64,000 nucleotides of DNA from Epiperipatus broadwayi (lineage: Eukaryota; Onychophora; Udeonychophora; Euonychophora; Peripatidae): positions 4,267,501 through 4,331,500 of the forward strand of contig JAQFVV010006246.1 of assembly GCA_028023455.1 (NCBI GenBank), read 5' to 3'. The translations under genes were made by a program, and so were the position numbers. The notes beneath the pieces are model-generated. The model saw only the letters and a list, made by a program, of their open reading frames with translations. It ran no database searches and was not told where the DNA came from. This document shows positions 22,663 to 34,079 of the stretch, in pieces (position 1 is the stretch's first letter; every line of letters starts with the position of its first letter).

Positions 22663-23079
22663 ATATTTGTCAATGAATACATCAAACTTCTTTTCAAAAC
22701 TTGTTTTTATATGACTATAATAAAAATAAAATAGATTCAATGTTTCGACTATTTTATATAGTCTTTTTCAAGGAACGCTAAAAAAATACAAATATATATC
22801 ATATTCCAAACAAATGCAAAAATATTAAATACTACAATCTCAACCTCATCAAATTTTTTTTAAGTTGAGATTATTTGTAATAGAAAAGATGTTGAGGTAA
22901 AGAGAACTTTGTTTTTTAATATTTTTGCATTTGTTTGGAATGTGATATTTATTATATATTTATATTTTTATTTTCCTTGAGAAACAGTATAAAATAGTTA
23001 AAACATTGGATGTATTTTATTTTTATTATAATCATATAAAAACAAGTTTTAAAAAGTTTGATGTATTCATTGACATATG
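22663..23079. mobile_element. foldback element, ~415 bp with ~180-bp arms
   Basis: The left arm begins TTTGTCAATGAATACATC and runs through CTTGTTTTTATATGACTATA and CCAAACAAATGCAAAAATAT. The right arm is its reverse complement, through ATATTTTTGCATTTGTTTGG and TATAATCATATAAAAACAAG to GATGTATTCATTGACA. Arm divergence is modest. There is no coding capacity; it is a foldback/MITE of unknown superfamily. Confidence 0.8.
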
Positions 23080-23538
23080 TACTCTTTTGCTAATCTTATT
23101 CTGATTACTTATGAATTATGGCTATCAATAAAGAATAAAACACTTAATCTTTAAAACAATATACTTGTTTTATTAAATATTTTAATTGATATGTCAAGGA
23201 ATTTGGTTGGAAAAAAATAGTAAATTTAATTTGTGATCATTAATACAAAAAAAAAAAATTAGTAAAATTTTGAAATGCAATGATTTAATATGATTTTTTT
23301 TTGTTATATAGCAAACTATAATCAATAATAATTCAAGTGTTGTTTGGTCACTATTCTAGCCACTTCTGTAAGCTTAACATGTGGGTGTAAAACTTAGTAA
23401 TGGCTTTATTCTGGCTCTCAAAAGTTTCCCATTATGATAGATAAACAAACATTAGGTTTCTTCTCTATTCACTACTTAAATATCAAATTCTTGTTCAGTG
23501 TCTTGTTGGATGCAGTTCATAGGTTCATAATTTCACTT
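23080..23538. other. intronic AT-rich sequence
   Basis: No element is recognised. Confidence 0.35.
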
Positions 23539-23649
23539 AAGAAAGAGCATTTATTCAACATGTTTTATCATCAATCCAAAAATAAAGACTTAATTTCTGT
23601 TTTTATTTTTGGGTTGATGATAAAACATGTTGAATAAATGCTCTTTCTT
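23539..23649. repeat. 111-bp near-perfect hairpin
   Basis: Arms of ~48 bp (AAGAAAGAGCATTTATTCAA...CAAAAATAAA and TTTATTTTTG...TTGAATAAATGCTCTTTCTT) pair almost without mismatch around a ~13-base loop. The low divergence suggests recent origin or hairpin-mediated repair. Confidence 0.8.
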
Positions 23650-23789
23650 TGGTGTCTAAAACTACAAACCATCAGGTTATACTATTTTCTTGGTGTGTTT
23701 GTAAATTTCCTTCAGCATGTTTGCTTGCTCCTCATAATGTATAGTTTAAAAATTTGAATTGGATCATCAATAAGTTTTAACATCAGCAT

Positions 23790-23955
23790 GTTAAATTCAT
23801 TATCATCAGCAGTTAGAGTAACTAGGCAACTAACTGTTATGACTAAGTAACACCTGATCATCATTGGTCTTTTACTCAGTTCTATACAAAATTTTTACCA
23901 AGATAAGTCTAATGAAAATTGGATTTTAATCAACCAAAAAAAAAGAGGGAATGTA
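23790..23955 (+). pseudogene. small RTE-type LINE fragment
   Basis: Plus-strand frames give an IGLLLSSIQNFYQDKSNENWI-type segment ending in FNQPKKK-like sequence. It matches the block around the NYRPISLLSVLYK region of the RTE copies at 9.2 kb and 17.6 kb. It is short and decayed, with low confidence on exact limits. Confidence 0.4.
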
Positions 23956-24079
23956 AGTTTTAATTATTTTTAAGTACATTGAAAGAATGCTCTAGAAATA
24001 GGTATGGTTAAATATATTTTTAATATTATGTCCATATTAAAAATCGTAGAAACTAGCCGTTTTTGAATCATTTTATACA

Positions 24080-25250
24080 TTAATAAATTTATAAATTTTC
24101 ATTTTTGCAAAATGTACAAAATGGCAAGTTCTTCCTTAAAAATACTAACATCAATGTTGTTTGACTATAATTAAAAATACATTCATCATACTCATTTAGT
24201 GAAAAAAATTTTAAGTTGGTATTTATTATGGCAAAATAATTTAAAATATTTTGATAAACCTCAACATGAATTTGAATGTCTGCAAGCAAGTCACTATAAA
24301 TCCTTGTTTGCCTAACAATTGCACATCCTCATCACCCCTTTTTTCATCAAAATTAATTTTCTTTTGCCTTTTCTCTTCTTTTATTGCTTGTTAATGCAAA
24401 ACATTCTGACTATAGTATAAAAATTCATTATTATTTTGAATGTCTTTTGAAATGTACAAAGGTAATGATTCTAAAAAATATTGAAAATTTTTATTAGTTG
24501 CATTCAATCCTTATTGAATTGTGTTTCATATGAAAGTAAAAGTGTTTCAAAATATATAAAGTTTTCATATAACATTTTTGCTTTTAATTTTATTACAGGT
24601 TTTTCATTACAATCTTCAAATATTTTAAATAAAGATTCTTTATGACCAAAAAATTCATCTTTACAGCTAAAATTGCATCTGTTCTTGAGAACCATCTTGA
24701 ACAACATAATGTTACATTTCCTTTTATAGTTGCTTTTATTAAAATACCACATCTCTTTGTAGAAGAGAAAAATACAAATAAAAAATAGAAAGTTTTTGAA
24801 TAAGCTTCTGCAGCAGAAATTCCCAATAAATTTAGGCTACGACCTACACAAGGGACATAGAATAGTTTTACCATGGCTCTTTAATCTTCACTTGTAACTC
24901 ATTGTATATCCTGGACATGTTGGCTGCATTGTGTAAGATTGTCCTTAACAGTTTTGAATATCTAAACCATATTGCATACTTTTCAATATGTAGGAAAGAC
25001 AATAAATGTTATTGAATTTTATTTTATTTATTTAAATATCGTATAATAAATGATAATTGATCTATGTGATTTGTGTCTGGAATAGTCAAACAAGTGAAAA
25101 GTATTTAGCCTGTTTGATTTCATTCATAATTGTATTTTGTATGCTAGCGGCCATTAAATGTATTAGAAAGACAATTTGCCAATCTTGCCACATTTACCAT
25201 AAGTTTCTTTTTCAAAAATATATCAAAATAAAAAAAAATCAGATATATTA
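24080..25250 (-). pseudogene. decayed hAT transposase of the DUF4371 type
   Basis: Reading the minus strand from 25250, successive landmarks appear in the order known for this family. They are MNEIKQAKYFS (near 25110), IPDTNHIDQLSFIIRY (near 25050), HNAANMSRIYNELQVKIKE (near 24930), VPCVGRSLNLLGISAAEA (near 24840), VFFSSTKRCGIL (near 24760), a CSRWFSRTDA block (near 24690), FEDCNEKPVIKLKAKMLYE (near 24590) and a KRQKKINFDEKRG segment near 24350. Frameshifts separate the blocks and several stops occur, so it is a pseudogene. The recognition is from memory of hAT/ZMYM-like transposases (pattern YDNAxNMSGxYxGxQ, PCxxHSLNL). Terminal repeats and target duplication were not found. Confidence 0.8.
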
Positions 25251-26800
25251 ATCTTTAACTGAGGTTTTAAAGTTTATATCTGTGCTAGACATAATATAGT
25301 TTCGAAAATGATTAGTAATAATCATTATTGTATTTATTTGAAATGGATGGCGCCAAAGTTGTGAGTGGAGGAAGTTTGACAATGGTAAATGAAAATGTAG
25401 CAATATTCTTTTTTTCTGTGGATCTATTCTACTTGATTCAATTTTTTTTTTTGTAATCTTTTCATCACAATTAAAATTTCGATTTGAATTTTTAATGTTT
25501 CCAAAATTTTGCGGCTTTTTGCGAAGGCAAAACAAATTCATTTGTGGTGGGTTTGGCCATAATTCAATATCTTTTAATGTACGTTTTATGTTTGATATTT
25601 GTATGTATTGCATTCATATTTTAATCGTTAATATTGTTTGTATTAATATTTTGATCATTATTACCACTGATATTTGTATTAATATTTTGATCATTATTAC
25701 CACTGATATTTGTATTAATATTTTTATAAATGTTATCATTAATATTATAAAGTTACGATGTGGGACATATGACTTAAATTTCATTTCCAAATTTTATTCT
25801 ATAAAAAATGAGTTTATAGAATATTGATTTAGACTTTTAGTCTCTTCCCCCATTGTAGGGGGGCCCACAGGCGAGTGGGGTTTTTTTCCATAAGATAATG
25901 CACTTCTGCCTTTGATCCCGCAATCCTCGGCAATTTTTTTAACATTAATTAAGCACATATAATTGTTATGCTTTCATTTTGTGATTTTTATACTTCCAAC
26001 TCTCTCCGCATGTGCATGTGATTAATGTGTATTAAAATGCCAGAACATATATGGTGATTAAATTCGTAATAATTATATTGTACTTGAAAACTATATAATA
26101 ATTTTATTGGAAATAACTACATTTGTTACCTATCACGATCTTATTTTTTCCCCCAATCTTTAATTGATATATGTATAATAACCAAAAACCATGACAATTA
26201 AAAATAAGTCAATAAAGATTATTGTGTTTAATTCTTATAAAACATTAATTTTTATTATATAATGGCAAATGACAATGAGTAAAAGTGAATATCTCTCAAT
26301 AATTGATTTGTTTTAAAGAAATACTGGTTGTAATATCTTTCTAGCTAGGAAAAACTTTGTTTTCACGATAAAACTGCGTGTACAATTATTAGTCCACTTT
26401 ATTAAAACAAATAAAAGTGAATTATAATCGTGATCGATTTTTTTTTTGGGGGGGGGGGGCTTTATATTTATACTTGGATAAAAAATTTTGCATGAGCAAA
26501 TCCATTTACTCGTACTTAATTGTTTTCAAATTTTTCCGGTTCTCCTGGACTTGCATTAACATTCTATCAGTCTGTAATTATTATTAAAAGGAAGTGTCTC
26601 ACTTTTGTTTTTACACATAGCATATATAAGTACTATATCGCATTCTTCAGATTCTGCATTGTTTCGTCTAAAATTTAGATGGCCCGATATACTATATGGA
26701 GATTTATGAACAAAATGTTATTGTATAATATTTGATGCAGTGATCTCTAATAAAATATGCTTTTTAACTTCATTGCACGATCTTTTCAAACAAATACTGG
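25251..26800. other. CpG-retaining intronic segment
   Basis: CpG dinucleotides are more frequent here than in neighbouring intron (GGCGCC, GCGGC, TTGCGAAGG, CCCGCAATCCTCGGC, TCTCCGC, ATCGTGATCGAT, TTCCGGTT, CCCGATA). A minus-strand frame of 121 codons (25248-25613) runs into the hAT remnant and may belong to it, but I do not recognise it. A short G/C cluster (GTAGGGGGGCCCACAGGCGA) is at 25855-25874 and a poly-T/poly-G junction at 26439-26459. Confidence 0.35.
25637..25724 (+). repeat. 36-bp tandem repeat, 2.4 units
   Basis: TTTGTATTAATATTTTGATC... (36 bp) occurs twice without change, followed by a partial third unit. Confidence 0.85.
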
Positions 26801-27902
26801 AAAATTTAAAAAATCATATTTAGAATATTTTTTGTACTTATAAAAACATGAAATCAGAATTCCCATAGAATTGTAAAATTTTAAGTTATATATATTGAAT
26901 ATTGTGGAATTTTGTTCATCAATCAAAATTTTTAACTTGAAAATTATAACTTCAATGTATTAGAAATATATAGAATTTTAATTTATCTTTGTAGCTAAGT
27001 ATAGAATTTGCTAGAGTGTAGTTCTACAAAATTTGTGGTATATTTTTTAATTTTTAATGGCAATTGTGGTTATTTATCTAATGATCAAAATAATTGGAAC
27101 CTTTTATAATAATGACTCAATATTATGTGATTTTGCTTAGCTTTGGTTGTGTCAGCAGTGGTTTTGGGACTCCCCTTAGAAATCAAAATAGCACAGAGCA
27201 TACCCTAAACTAGTACCATTTGTATTTGAAACTTGTTTTATATATGCAAAGAGTAGCATTTGTAAAGCAGTGCTAATAACCCCCTATAGTTTTTTTAATA
27301 TTTTATAGATTTATTTAGTTTAATCCATTTAAGGTATATTGATTGAAGATCTAAGAGTTTTGAAACATTTGTTACATCATCAAAATAGCTATCTTTTTAT
27401 ATATACTTATTTCAAGTAATTCAAATAATCAGAATTTGGAAAGACCAGAGTCATAGATGCAAATACATGCAGAATACATCATGAAAAAATTGAATACTAA
27501 GCAAGAAAAACTATCATTAAACAGTTGTCTAGTGGTACAATTTTTTGTATATACTCTTGTAGGGATTAAATAGGCTATCTGATAGCTGCTTGCCTATATA
27601 TAATCTGAATTCATGTTCAGTGGCATTTAAGTAAGATAGCTTTTGAATGCAGAAGACTTGCATAAAATTTAAACATTAGATATATATTTCAGCTTGCATA
27701 GGTTAAAATTTTCTAGGCTGCTTGAGTTTATTTGCTAACACAAGTAAGTTAAATTATATAAAACATAAATGGGATGTGTCATGTAAATTCAGACTATGGG
27801 CTAACATTTATAGTTCAAGCTAAATTGGCCAAGATAAAGAATGTTGTGAGACAGCCTTCAAAGTTGTATCATTACATAATTTTTACTCTGATATATCAAT
27901 AC
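26801..27902. other. intronic AT-rich sequence
   Basis: Nothing recognised. Confidence 0.4.
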
Positions 27903-27913
27903 ATATTAAAATA

Positions 27914-28372
27914 CTAAGCTTCACATGATTACCATTTCTTATGCTAGCACATGTTATTAACAAAGGCAAAACTCTCCATATATTAGTGCTAACCATAGTG
28001 AGTAATCAATGGATGCCAGAGGCTTGTGCATAAAATCCTCATCTAGTGCCTATTCATCCAATATCCCTAGACTAGTTTCTGGCTTGTGATCTTAGATTGA
28101 AAATATTATTTTTAATTTTATTCTTATAGTTTTGTAGTTAAGTAGAGATAAAAGGTGGCTGCTGGAGGGTTGCAGTAGATCCTAAGATCTAGGTGCAGTG
28201 CTCTCAGATACAAAGCTCCTCACGGATGAAGGCCACAAGCCAGAAACTAGTCTGCAGATATTGGTGAGTAGGCACTAGATGGGAATTTTTATGCACAAGC
28301 CTCTGGCATCCATTGATTACTCTGGTTGGTACCGAGTGGCATTATTGTATGGAGAGTTATGCCTTTGTTAAT
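27914..28372. mobile_element. palindromic retroposon-like element, copy c (longest)
   Basis: A 459-bp copy that shows the full architecture. The left terminus is CTTCACATGATTACCATTTC, then GGCAAAACTCTCCATA opens an arm of ~150 bp containing GGATGCCAGAGGCTTGTGC and CTAGTTTCTGGCTTGTG. A ~100-bp centre includes GCTGGAGGGTTGCAGTAGAT. The inverted arm follows (GCCACAAGCCAGAAACTAGT ... GCACAAGCCTCTGGCATCC ... TATGGAGAGTTATGCC). The target duplication is ATATTAAAATA (27903-27913 and 28373-28383), 11 bp exact. Confidence 0.8.
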
Positions 28373-28383
28373 ATATTAAAATA

Positions 28384-31300
28384 GTTCTGTTTAACAATTC
28401 TTTAATTTATTTAGTCTGCATTCTATTTCAAGTATGTCAGACAGAATAACTAAATACAATGCTACTATGAATATTGGATGACTACTTAAAAAAATTTCCA
28501 AACTTCATCTGGATTTGAACACAGAAATATAGGTATGGCAAGTAAATATACTTATTAATTACAATACTTTTCTTTTGCTAAACTTTGAAAATTTATTAAA
28601 TCTTTAATTATAAAGATGAAACAATAATAAATTAAGATCCCCGTCTGCAGTCTTTTTCATGCATGTAGAAGTAACTTTTTTGATCTGTAATCTATGGTAA
28701 AACAATGATAAATGAATAGTTTGTAGATGTTTGAGCAGTGAAAGTAGCAATTGAATTATGATCATATATCTAATATTCACAAGTCTGGATGAAACCATAA
28801 AATCCTCACGTGATTTCATGATTAAATAATCAAGTTATTTTGCTTCATGATCAAATAATGTTTCTTTATCAATAAAATAGATATACAGGTACTATCAATG
28901 GAGTTAGTAAAATTGCACATAAATATTAAAAACCTTTTAAGCAATACCATAACTCTTTACAAACACTTTCAATATTTTTTCCTTTATCATGATTCACAGC
29001 AAAACAAATTTTATTGTTAGAATGAACATAATTGACTTAGGGACAAGTAGTGACACTAACTCTGTGGCATTTAAATTGAAAAATTATTAATTCTACATAT
29101 ATAGAAATTACTGGAAGCTCGTTTAAAAAATTTTTCAACCTCCCCCATTTGGAACAAATAACTTATTTGCTAAGTTTTAAAACTATTTACTAGTTCTAAT
29201 CATTTAATACAATAATTTTAAGTTGATAATTCAACACGTGTCACATCTTCAAATATTCTCATATAAAATTAATTATAGAAATAAAATTACATAAACTGCT
29301 AAAAACAAAACATAATAATCACTATATTAAAATTTATATTTTTAATGAGTGTATGTATATTGTTCATTTATATTTTCACATGTGGTCATGTGTGTCGGTT
29401 TTGGTTGTAAGAGAGTGAATAGCTGACGAGAGCATAGAAGTCTGTATAAAATCTCATAATTTCTTAGTTATTTAATTTCTATATAAATATAATTTTATAG
29501 CAAATATGGCATCTATAGGTATTTTGTTATTCCACAAATGAACTAAAGCATTTAAGAATCGTAAACAATTTTTTCATATACAAGTGTATTATATTTTTAT
29601 TTAAAATAAATATAATGTTTTCTGAAAGAAGAAAACTTGAATGATTCAAATTGAAAACTAATAGCGCAAAACACATAGTCTACAGCCAATCCACATCTGG
29701 AAAATGCTAAGTACTTGGAATAAAAACTTCTGATCTTGTTTTTAGTTAAGATATTTTTTCCCCAAATGGCATATATCAACTACAGTATATGTTTTGGATA
29801 AATAAAACATCTACAGTATTGATATCTACTCCTGGGTACATAAGCTCCTTGGGGATGATTTTGGAATCACTATAAAAAATTATTCCTCCCCCAATAAAAA
29901 AAGTAATTTTATTTATTATATATAAAAAATTGAATGTGCTGAAATGTGTGCTGATATGATACCAATCTGGGATATAAAACTATAAACTCTTGATTAATTA
30001 GATTTAAGATTTTACTTTCAGTAAACTGATCTATAATTAATTAAACTAATCTCATTATTATTCAGCTATAAAACTATCATTAAGATTATAATCGAAAAAA
30101 AACTTTTCAAATCTTCCCATCAGGAATAAGATTTATTAAAACAAATATAAATGCCTATAAAATTTAGAGAATTTTTCCAAAATAAACCTATTGCAGACAC
30201 TGTCCAAAATATTTGCAAAGCGTATGCTAATTTTTTGGGGAAATATATTAGATGCACAAAAAAGCATTCGTATTTTGTTATACAAAGGTATTATTTATTT
30301 ATCTTGCAATTTAAGAGCAGTTGTACATTTTTTTTTGCAAGTTATCGTTTTAGTATAAGAGCATTAGAAAAAAAAAACCTCTGCTCACAAGTTGGAAAAA
30401 AATTGGTCAAAAATTGGCAAGTAATATTTTAAAGTGTCATACAATAGGTTTTACATCACTTAAAAGTAAAAAAAAAAAAATCTTAAAAGAGCAAACTGAG
30501 AGAAACATTGTAGCAGATAATATATATTACTAGTACATACATTTTATTGATCATCCAATAAGTAGAATTTCCATTTAGATAATTTTATAATTATAATTTT
30601 ATATGCTGATTAAAAAAGAAATTCAAATCTTATTTGTGCTTCTAACGTAGGTGCAATCAGTAGATTTAAACTTGTATTTTTGCAGGGTTAACTTTTAAAA
30701 AAAATGTTTATACCAAGATTAAGCAAAGGTATTCAAATTATAAATGAATATTGGCCTGATATAAAATATTAATCTATTTTACATATTATGCCAGCATCAA
30801 ATAATTGTTTATGATGAACCCATCATCTAATGGTTTCTGCAAATATTTTTGAGATAATATTGATTCAGTGGACATAGATAAATTCAGATGTCCAGGCAAA
30901 ATAATATTGATAATTTTAGATTTTAGCTTCAAACTTTTTGAATAGTAGGATTTGAGATTTGAATATAACTGGAAATATTATTTGAAAGGATTGAAAGTCC
31001 ACTAATAGTAAAATACTGCTGTATTATAACATTTGAGTTAAGGAATCTTTTGAAATTTTAAATTTTGGTTTTTAAGATCAAATTTAGAAGACTTTAACAG
31101 ACATTTAGTTTATTTTTAATCTGAATTGGTAATGTTTACAAGCACCATCTGTATTGAGAATAAGGATTTTTTTGAAGTATTATTTTTTATGTTGAATTTG
31201 CTCAATCTATATTTATCCATTGGAAAAAGCTCATAGACATTTTAATGCGAATCTTAGCACCTCAAGAAAATCTAGCCTGTAAATATTAAACAAAAAAATC

Positions 31301-31800
31301 TGACAATGCTTATATATATATATATATATTCCTATTTAGATGTGAAAACCTACACCAATGTAGGATCAGAGAAGCTATTGAGATATTAAAAAGACCAAAT
31401 TGTATCAACTAATGTGATAACACATGTCACATGTAAACTTTTTCATATTTGGAAAACAATTTTAAAAACAAATTACTCTGAAGATTCTAAACATTTTATT
31501 TATTGCTTGTTTTTAATTTGTTCAATTTTATGCACCTGTTTTTTTATAGATGTGGAATTTGAACAATTATTGTGAATAGTGTTTAAAGTGCCTCTATAAC
31601 TATCTTTATAGACATTGTTTTCAGTGCCTCTATAATTATACTGTATTCATTTCTCATTAGAGGGCTTGTATGATAAAGTGGAAATGTGACAATTTTCTTT
31701 TCCTAGGGATTTAGATTTTGTTTTATAAAATGATGTGTTTTATTATTTATTTTTTATCTTCACATTTTTTTTTTTAAAAATAAGTATTATAAATAGTAAT
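28384..31800. other. intronic AT-rich sequence
   Basis: No exon or element can be supported. A 93-codon frame at 30151-30432 has no start or splice context. A TA microsatellite lies at 31312-31329. Confidence 0.45.
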
Positions 31801-31948
31801 AATAACGTAAAAGGCTTTGACAGATGTGCATTTAAAAAAATGCTTATATGACAGCCAATCAGATGTAATAATGACTGCATGTGGAACTCTCAATATAAGC
31901 ATTTTTTTAAAAGCACATCTGTCAAAGGTTTTAGCCTTTCATGTTATT
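31801..31948. mobile_element. 148-bp MITE-like hairpin
   Basis: The left arm AATAACGTAAAAGGCTTTGA.CAGATGTGC...AAATGCTTATAT is matched by right arm ATATAAGCATTT...GCACATCTGTCAAAGG...TTATT. A ~45-nt centre (GACAGCCAATCAGATGTAAT...) separates the arms. A TA dinucleotide may be the target, but this is not resolved. Confidence 0.75.
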
Positions 31949-32990
31949 ATATTATCTGCTTGTGCTTAATAAATTTAATATTATAAATAGTAGTAACATT
32001 AATTTAAGCTTGTAATATTTCTGAAATATTCTATTGTAAATTTCAAATATAAATCAATTCATTGATAATTTTTTGATTTAAAAAAGTTTCCATTAATAAA
32101 TTTTTGTTACTTCACATAATTATGAAATAATTTTTCTGTTGGCATATTTCAATGATAGCATAATATAGACATTAAAATAATTTTTTGGACATACTTCACT
32201 GATAATATTATGAAAGTCTTAATGTAAAAAAATATTCTTCATAGGTTTTTTTTTAAATGCAATTTTTAAAGGCACGTCTCATGTAGAGTAATGACATTTT
32301 TAAAATTAGATTATGGATATTAGTTGTGTTTTTGCTAGAATGTTAATGAATTGAGCATTTGTGCTAGAAGCCTTATATACAGATGGTTTATATCATCTGT
32401 TAATTCTGTTATGGTGATGCATGTTTATACTGCTGTATATACAGTAATATAAGTGCATGTCAACATTTTCACTTTAACAGAAATACACTAGTTGAAATCA
32501 AAATATTACAAAATTATATTGTAACCTAAAACTAATTATATATATATGTACATTTCAATTCTTTAATGTTAGTAATAAAACAATTACAAAAAATATCTAT
32601 ATTAATAAATTTTTGATTATATATTTTTTACATCCTATTAATGGATTATTTGTTAAAAATGAATTGCTACTTTTTTAATATTAAAATTATGTGTTACTCT
32701 TAACAAATGATTAGGTAAATATACAACCACTAATATCCAATTTTTCCATTAACTAATTTTTTTAACATTATCATGTCTAAATATTGTTCTGACTTCTAAT
32801 ATTCATATTTAAATTTTTACTCTTTATTAATCTAATAAATCTTTTTTTCTAAGTTATCAACTCTCAATTTAATATATACTAAATCCAGATTTAATATAAT
32901 AAAACCGTATTAGGTACTATACCAGCCCCCATATTCTAACAAAGGAACAAAAGAGAACAGAATAACATATATTTAATATAAAGGGAAAGA
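31949..32990. other. intronic AT-rich sequence
   Basis: Nothing recognised. Confidence 0.4.
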
Positions 32991-32999
32991 TCTCTTTCT

Positions 33000-33860
33000 T
33001 ATCTCAAGATACATCTCATTCATTTATAAGCTTTATTTATAATATGCTTTATAGGTGCATTAAATGTAAATTGCTTACAAAACAGAATCCCTAAATCAGA
33101 AACAACTTCTTCAGAAGCAGTATAATTTTTTTTAATCCTATGATATACAGATCTGTCAGTTTTATTAGTATACCTAACAATACTTGTTTTGTTTTACATT
33201 TATTTTAATATTATATTTACACTATTAAAATATTCAATATCACTTTGAACTTCAATATGATCCTCATAGATATCAATTCTTTTAAATAATTTACAATCAT
33301 CAGCATAAGTACCTTGTTTTCTTTAATATTTTGACCAATATCACATATAAAGACATTAAAGAGTAAAGTGGAGCCAATACTTTACCTTCTGATACTTCTG
33401 TCACATTTTTGAAAAAATACACCAATTTTTGTTTATATATACAAAAAGACTCTTAATCATAATTTTTAAAGCATGCACTGATGACTAGATTCTACCATTT
33501 TAAATTTATAAACTAACCTACCATGTGACTATCAAATGCCTGTTACATATAAAATAAACATCAAGTTGTGACTGGTTAGATAATGCATCTGTAATATGAT
33601 CAGGTATCACCATTGAATTAGTATTAACAGGTATACCTGGTAGAAATCCATGTTGAAAATCAGGAAATACTTTAATCATGTCTGATATATTATTATACAT
33701 ACATCTTTCATAAATTCTAGCAAAAGATGAGAGTAGAAATAGGCCTATAGTTGTCGGGATCACATTTATTCACTTTTTTGCATATAGGTACAATTTTAGC
33801 TACTTTAAAAACATCAGGAATAAATTTATTAATAGATTAGTCTTGTCTACATAACAGAAA
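33000..33860 (-). pseudogene. Jockey/CR1-like LINE reverse transcriptase fragment
   Basis: Minus-strand landmarks in order are IPDVFKVAKIVPICKKVNK then CDPDNYRPIST (33815-33725), a frameshift, and SSFARIYERCMYNNISDMI then FPDFQHGFLPG (33735-33640). DHITDALSNQSQLDV follows near 33570, then a KAFDSH-like motif A remnant near 33540, KVLAPL near 33380 and YADDCKLFKRIDIYEDHIEV with the catalytic YADD at 33307-33296. This order (NYRPIS, QHGF, motif A, YADD) is standard for Jockey/CR1-group LINEs and differs from the RTE copies in this window. The frame is broken by several stops, but YADD is intact. Confidence 0.85.
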
Positions 33861-34079
33861 AGGTGTTTTCTGCATCTCTCAAAAAGAAAATCAAAAACCT
33901 AATAATATATTTTGTATTTTTTTTTATCTTTTACTGCATATTTATACAAAACACATTAATAACTGATTTTAACAATCGGTAAAAAGTAATTGGATGGCTT
34001 CCAATATACACATGCACAACATCACATAATAAATTAGCACCAAAATCATCTCATTAGTAAAGTCCATCAATGTACAAAG
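33861..34079. other. AT-rich spacer between retroelement remnants
   Basis: Nothing recognised. Confidence 0.3.

Noticed and set aside
30151-30432. 93-codon frame as an exon or small gene
   Set aside because: No acceptor, donor, conserved motif or CpG enrichment; Phe/Lys/Tyr-rich as expected from AT-rich noncoding DNA.
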